Origin: Arenibaculum pallidiluteum | Lineage (GTDB): Bacteria; Pseudomonadota; Alphaproteobacteria; Azospirillales; Azospirillaceae | DNA length: 45,378 bases | Reading direction: 5' to 3' | Assembly (NCBI RefSeq): GCF_017355985.1 | Contig: NZ_JAFIQU010000030.1 | Span: forward strand, 1-45,378 | Shown: piece after piece, positions 42,857 through 45,378 of the stretch | How positions within the stretch are numbered: position 1 is the stretch's first letter | Layout: every line of letters begins with the position of its first letter | Translations under genes and position numbers: made by a program | Notes under the pieces: model-generated | What the model was told of the DNA's origin: nothing | Databases searched by the model: none | Seen by the model: the letters and a program-made list of their open reading frames with translations, nothing else

Positions 42857-44380
42857 TCAGGGTTCCGGCGTCAGCAGCGAGACGCCGAGCCGGGCCCGGC
42901 GCGCGAGCCACGGGCTCGGCCGGTAGCGCGGGTCGCCGGTCCCGGCCAGGATCCGCTCCAGGATCCCCAGGACCCGCATCGGGCCCAGCGCGTCGCCCCA
43001 GGCGAGCGGCCCCTGCGGGTAGCCGAGCCCGAGGCGCACGGCGGCGTCGATGTCGTCGGGCGTCGCGATGCGCTGCTGGGCCATGTCGCAGGCGATGTTG
43101 ACGATGGTCGCCAGCACCCGCTGGGCGACGAAGCCGTGGCTGTCCCGGATCGTGGTGACCGGCGTGCCGTCCGCGGCGAGCAGCGCGTGGGCGGCATCCT
43201 TCCAGGCTGGCTCGGTGAGCGGCGTCGTCATCAGCGTCCGCCGCGCGGCAAGGCCGGGCAGCAGGTCGACCGCCACCGTGCGGCGCGGGTCGAGGCCGTG
43301 CTCCAGCGCCGTCTCCGTCGCATCGCGCCCGAGCGGCGCGACCAGGCACAGGGAGCCCGGGCCGGCCTGCGCGCCCGCATCGACCGTCCATCCCGCATGC
43401 ATCGCCAGGTCGGCTAGCGCCTTGCGCCAGCCATCCTCCTCGGCCGCGATCCAGACGGGGCGCGGCGCGGCCACCGGCGCCGGCGGCTCGGCCCCGGCGA
43501 CCGGCCTGCCGTCGCGATAGGTGTAGAAGCCGCGGCCGCTCTTGCGGCCCAGCAGCCCCGCCGCGAGGCGCCGGCCCAGGAGCACGGAGGGGCGGAAGCG
43601 CGGCTCGTCGTAGAATTGGCGATAGATCGTCTCCATCACCGGGAGCGAGACGTCCAGCCCGGTCAGGTCCAGGAACTCGAAGGGGCCCATGCGGAAGCCG
43701 CAGGCCTCGCGCAGGATGCGGTCGGCATCCTCGACCCCCGCCACGCCCTCGTGCAGCAGGCGCAGCGCCTCGGTCGTGAGCCCGCGTCCAGCATGGTTCA
43801 CCAGGAAGCCGGGCAGGTCCGCCGCGCGCACCGGGCGATGCCCGAACCGGCGCGCGAGCCCTGTCAGCGCGTCGGTGACCCAGGGCTCGGTCAGCGCGCC
43901 GCCGATGACCTCGACGATCCTCATCAGCGGCACGGGGTTGAAGAAGTGGAACCCCGCGACCCGGCCCGGCCGCGCGCAGGCGGCGGCGATGGCCGCGACC
44001 GCCAGGGACGAGGTGTTGGTCGCCAGGATGCAGTCCGGGCCGACCGCCTTCTCCAGCTCCGCGAACAGCGCGCGCTTGGCCTCGAGATCCTCGACGATGG
44101 CCTCGACCACCACATGCGCATCGGAGAGGTCGGCCAGGCCGGCCACGGGCTTCAGGCGCGCCGCCGCTGCGGTAGCGGCGGCCCTGTCCATGCGGCCCTT
44201 GGCCGCCAGGCCGTCGAGGATCGCGGCGATGGCTGCCCGGGCCTCCTCGGCGGCGCCGGGCCGGGCGTCCACAAAGCGCACCTCGGCGCCGGAGGTCGCG
44301 GCGATCTGCGCGATGCCGCGCCCCATGGCCCCTATGCCGACGATGCCGAGGACTAGGTCTGCGCGGGCGGGGTCGAACAT
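42857..44380 (-). CDS. 3-Hydroxyacyl-CoA dehydrogenase, PaaH/PaaC type
   Basis: A 507-residue NAD+-dependent dehydrogenase with two 3HCDH C-terminal domains, the layout of the phenylacetate-pathway enzyme. The Rossmann start is LGIVGIGAMGRGIAQIAATSG; VVEAIVEDLEAKRALFAELE and NTSSLAVAAIA follow; GFHFFNPVPLMRIVEVI contains the catalytic His. A second domain is recognisable in GFVAQRVLATIVNIACD and GLGYPQGPLAWGD. It starts 3 bp after the enoyl-CoA hydratase stop. Together they oxidise a hydratable acyl-CoA to 3-ketoacyl-CoA. No other paa genes are visible, so the phenylacetate assignment is tentative. Confidence 0.9.
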   Translation of the reverse strand: MFDPARADLVLGIVGIGAMGRGIAQIAATSGAEVRFVDARPGAAEEARAAIAAILDGLAAKGRMDRAAATAAAARLKPVAGLADLSDAHVVVEAIVEDLEAKRALFAELEKAVGPDCILATNTSSLAVAAIAAACARPGRVAGFHFFNPVPLMRIVEVIGGALTEPWVTDALTGLARRFGHRPVRAADLPGFLVNHAGRGLTTEALRLLHEGVAGVEDADRILREACGFRMGPFEFLDLTGLDVSLPVMETIYRQFYDEPRFRPSVLLGRRLAAGLLGRKSGRGFYTYRDGRPVAGAEPPAPVAAPRPVWIAAEEDGWRKALADLAMHAGWTVDAGAQAGPGSLCLVAPLGRDATETALEHGLDPRRTVAVDLLPGLAARRTLMTTPLTEPAWKDAAHALLAADGTPVTTIRDSHGFVAQRVLATIVNIACDMAQQRIATPDDIDAAVRLGLGYPQGPLAWGDALGPMRVLGILERILAGTGDPRYRPSPWLARRARLGVSLLTPEP

Positions 44381-44383
44381 GCC

Positions 44384-45187
44384 TCAGCGCCCCTTGAAGA
44401 CCGGCCTGCGCTTCTCGAGGAAGGCGCGCACGCCCTCCTTCTTGTCCTCGCTGGCGAAAAGGAGCTGGAAGGCCTTGCGTTCCAGCGCCAGGGCCGCGCC
44501 CAGCGGCGCGTCCATGCCGGCCAGCATGGTCTCCTTGATCTGCTCGACGGCGAGCGGCGGCTGGCGGACAATCCCGCGGGCGAGATCCAGCGCGCTGGCG
44601 AGGGCCTCGCCCTGCGGGGCGAGGACGCTGACCAGGCCCATGGCCTCGGCCTCTCGGGCGCCGACCGGCTTGCCCGTCAGGACCATCAGCATGGCCTTGT
44701 ACTTGCCGACCGCGCGCACCAGCCGCTGAGTCCCGCCGGCGCCTGGCATGATGCCGACGCGGATCTCCGGCTGGCCGAAGCTCGCGCCCTCGCCGGCGAC
44801 GATGATGTCCGCATGCATGGCGAGCTCGCAGCCGCCGCCCAGCGCGAAGCCCTCGACCGCCGCGATCACCGGGCGCGGGAACTCGGCGATGGCCTGCCAC
44901 AGGAGCTGCGTGTTCCGCTGGATCATCTCGACCGGGCCGGCCTCGGCGATCTCGCGCAGGTCGGCGCCGGCGGCGAAGCAAGCGTTCCCGCCTGTGACGA
45001 CGACGCACCGCACCGATGCATCGGCGCGCAGGTCCCGGAAATGTTCCGCAAGCAGGTGACGCGTGCGCATGTCCAGAGCGTTGCGAGCCGCGGGCCTGTT
45101 CAGGCGCAGGACGGCGATACCCTCTTCTGGCCGCTCGATCAGGACTGGCTCTGCCCCGGGGTCGGCTTCATCTGCGGCGGCGGACAT
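44384..45187 (-). CDS. Enoyl-CoA hydratase, PaaF-like
   Basis: A 267-residue crotonase. Both catalytic glutamates are present, in ALGGGCELAMHADI and GQPEIRVGIMPGAGGTQR. The oxyanion-hole segment reads CFAAGADLREI. It hydrates trans-2-enoyl-CoA. It is first in the operon with the 3-hydroxyacyl-CoA dehydrogenase. A palindromic site about 113 bp upstream may regulate it. Confidence 0.92.
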   Translation of the reverse strand: MSAAADEADPGAEPVLIERPEEGIAVLRLNRPAARNALDMRTRHLLAEHFRDLRADASVRCVVVTGGNACFAAGADLREIAEAGPVEMIQRNTQLLWQAIAEFPRPVIAAVEGFALGGGCELAMHADIIVAGEGASFGQPEIRVGIMPGAGGTQRLVRAVGKYKAMLMVLTGKPVGAREAEAMGLVSVLAPQGEALASALDLARGIVRQPPLAVEQIKETMLAGMDAPLGAALALERKAFQLLFASEDKKEGVRAFLEKRRPVFKGR

Positions 45188-45299
45188 CGTCTTCCTCCCG
45201 GATGGCGGCGGCGCGTTTCGCGTCTCATGGACCCATAGCCCGCCCTTGCGCCGACGTCGAGATCGGCCGCATCGTCCCAGCGACCGGATGGTCCGATTA

Positions 45300-45314
45300 T
45301 TCTCATTCTGAGAA
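45300..45314 (-). promoter_or_regulatory. Palindromic putative operator upstream of the enoyl-CoA hydratase operon
   Basis: TTCTCATTCTGAGAA (45300-45314) has perfect 6-bp arms around a 3-bp centre, in an AT-rich island unlike its surroundings. On the coding strand TTGCCA lies 17 bp before GAATGA, overlapping this palindrome, so it could be a promoter-operator. It weakly resembles Fur-type GAGAAT hexamers. The neighbouring gene to the right is outside the window. Confidence 0.4.
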
Positions 45315-45378
45315 AGTTAACATCCTGGCAACCCCAAAATGCGAGGAAATGCGAAGCACTCGCAGAAGAAAATTGCGC

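Overview
The window is very GC-rich and densely coded, with frequent 4-bp ATGA/GTGA gene overlaps. It looks like an alphaproteobacterial chromosome. Supporting signs are a GapR/DUF2312 protein, a pqqABCDE operon, an Entner-Doudoroff zwf-pgl-edd cluster, TrpX-type orphan binding proteins, HisKA_2-type kinase signalling and a PYP-phytochrome (Ppr) like that of Rhodospirillum centenum. A Rhodospirillales relative is my best guess, but the genus cannot be fixed from this sequence. I see no rRNA, tRNA, CRISPR array, insertion sequence or prophage.

Layout. 1-4.9 kb: the end of an unidentified gene, an aromatic-acid MFS transporter, a GFA-fold protein, DUF2312, purT and an RNase Z-like metallo-hydrolase. 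5.1-7.7 kb: the highlight, a photoactive yellow protein fused to a biliverdin-type phytochrome and a HisKA_2 kinase. 7.7-12.8 kb: a small unknown gene, a divergent aldehyde dehydrogenase / HpaI-type aldolase pair (probable keto-deoxy-sugar-acid catabolism) and a hybrid PAS histidine kinase. 12.9-18.8 kb: a tight five-gene operon with a BMP-type binding protein, double ABC ATPase, two permeases and a CodA-like cytosine deaminase, probably for nucleobase or nucleoside uptake and deamination. 19.0-24.4 kb: an unusual minus-strand cluster of formyltransferase-like protein, DUF1611 (DgcN-like), orphan periplasmic binding protein, alanine-racemase-like protein with a changed catalytic Tyr, and a second orphan binding protein. 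Palindromes and repeats surround its first genes.

24.7-31.8 kb: a stand-alone receiver protein. It is followed by PQQ biosynthesis (pqqABCDE plus a YqeB-like gene), preceded by an SsuABC-like ABC operon that shares a 10-bp upstream motif with pqqA. 32-35.7 kb: an MFS transporter coupled to a phosphonate-monoester-hydrolase/sulfatase, then a convergent ketopantoate-reductase-like gene. 35.9-42.2 kb: a DeoR regulator with its MFS transporter, divergent from zwf-pgl-edd, giving glucose 6-phosphate to KDPG; eda is not in the window. 42.2-45.4 kb: enoyl-CoA hydratase and a double-domain 3-hydroxyacyl-CoA dehydrogenase, as in phenylacetate-type beta-oxidation, followed by a frameshifted secreted histidine phosphatase.

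Start codons were chosen from family length, Shine-Dalgarno-like sequence and overlap with the preceding gene. Family names rest on motifs and remembered homologues, since no database search was possible.
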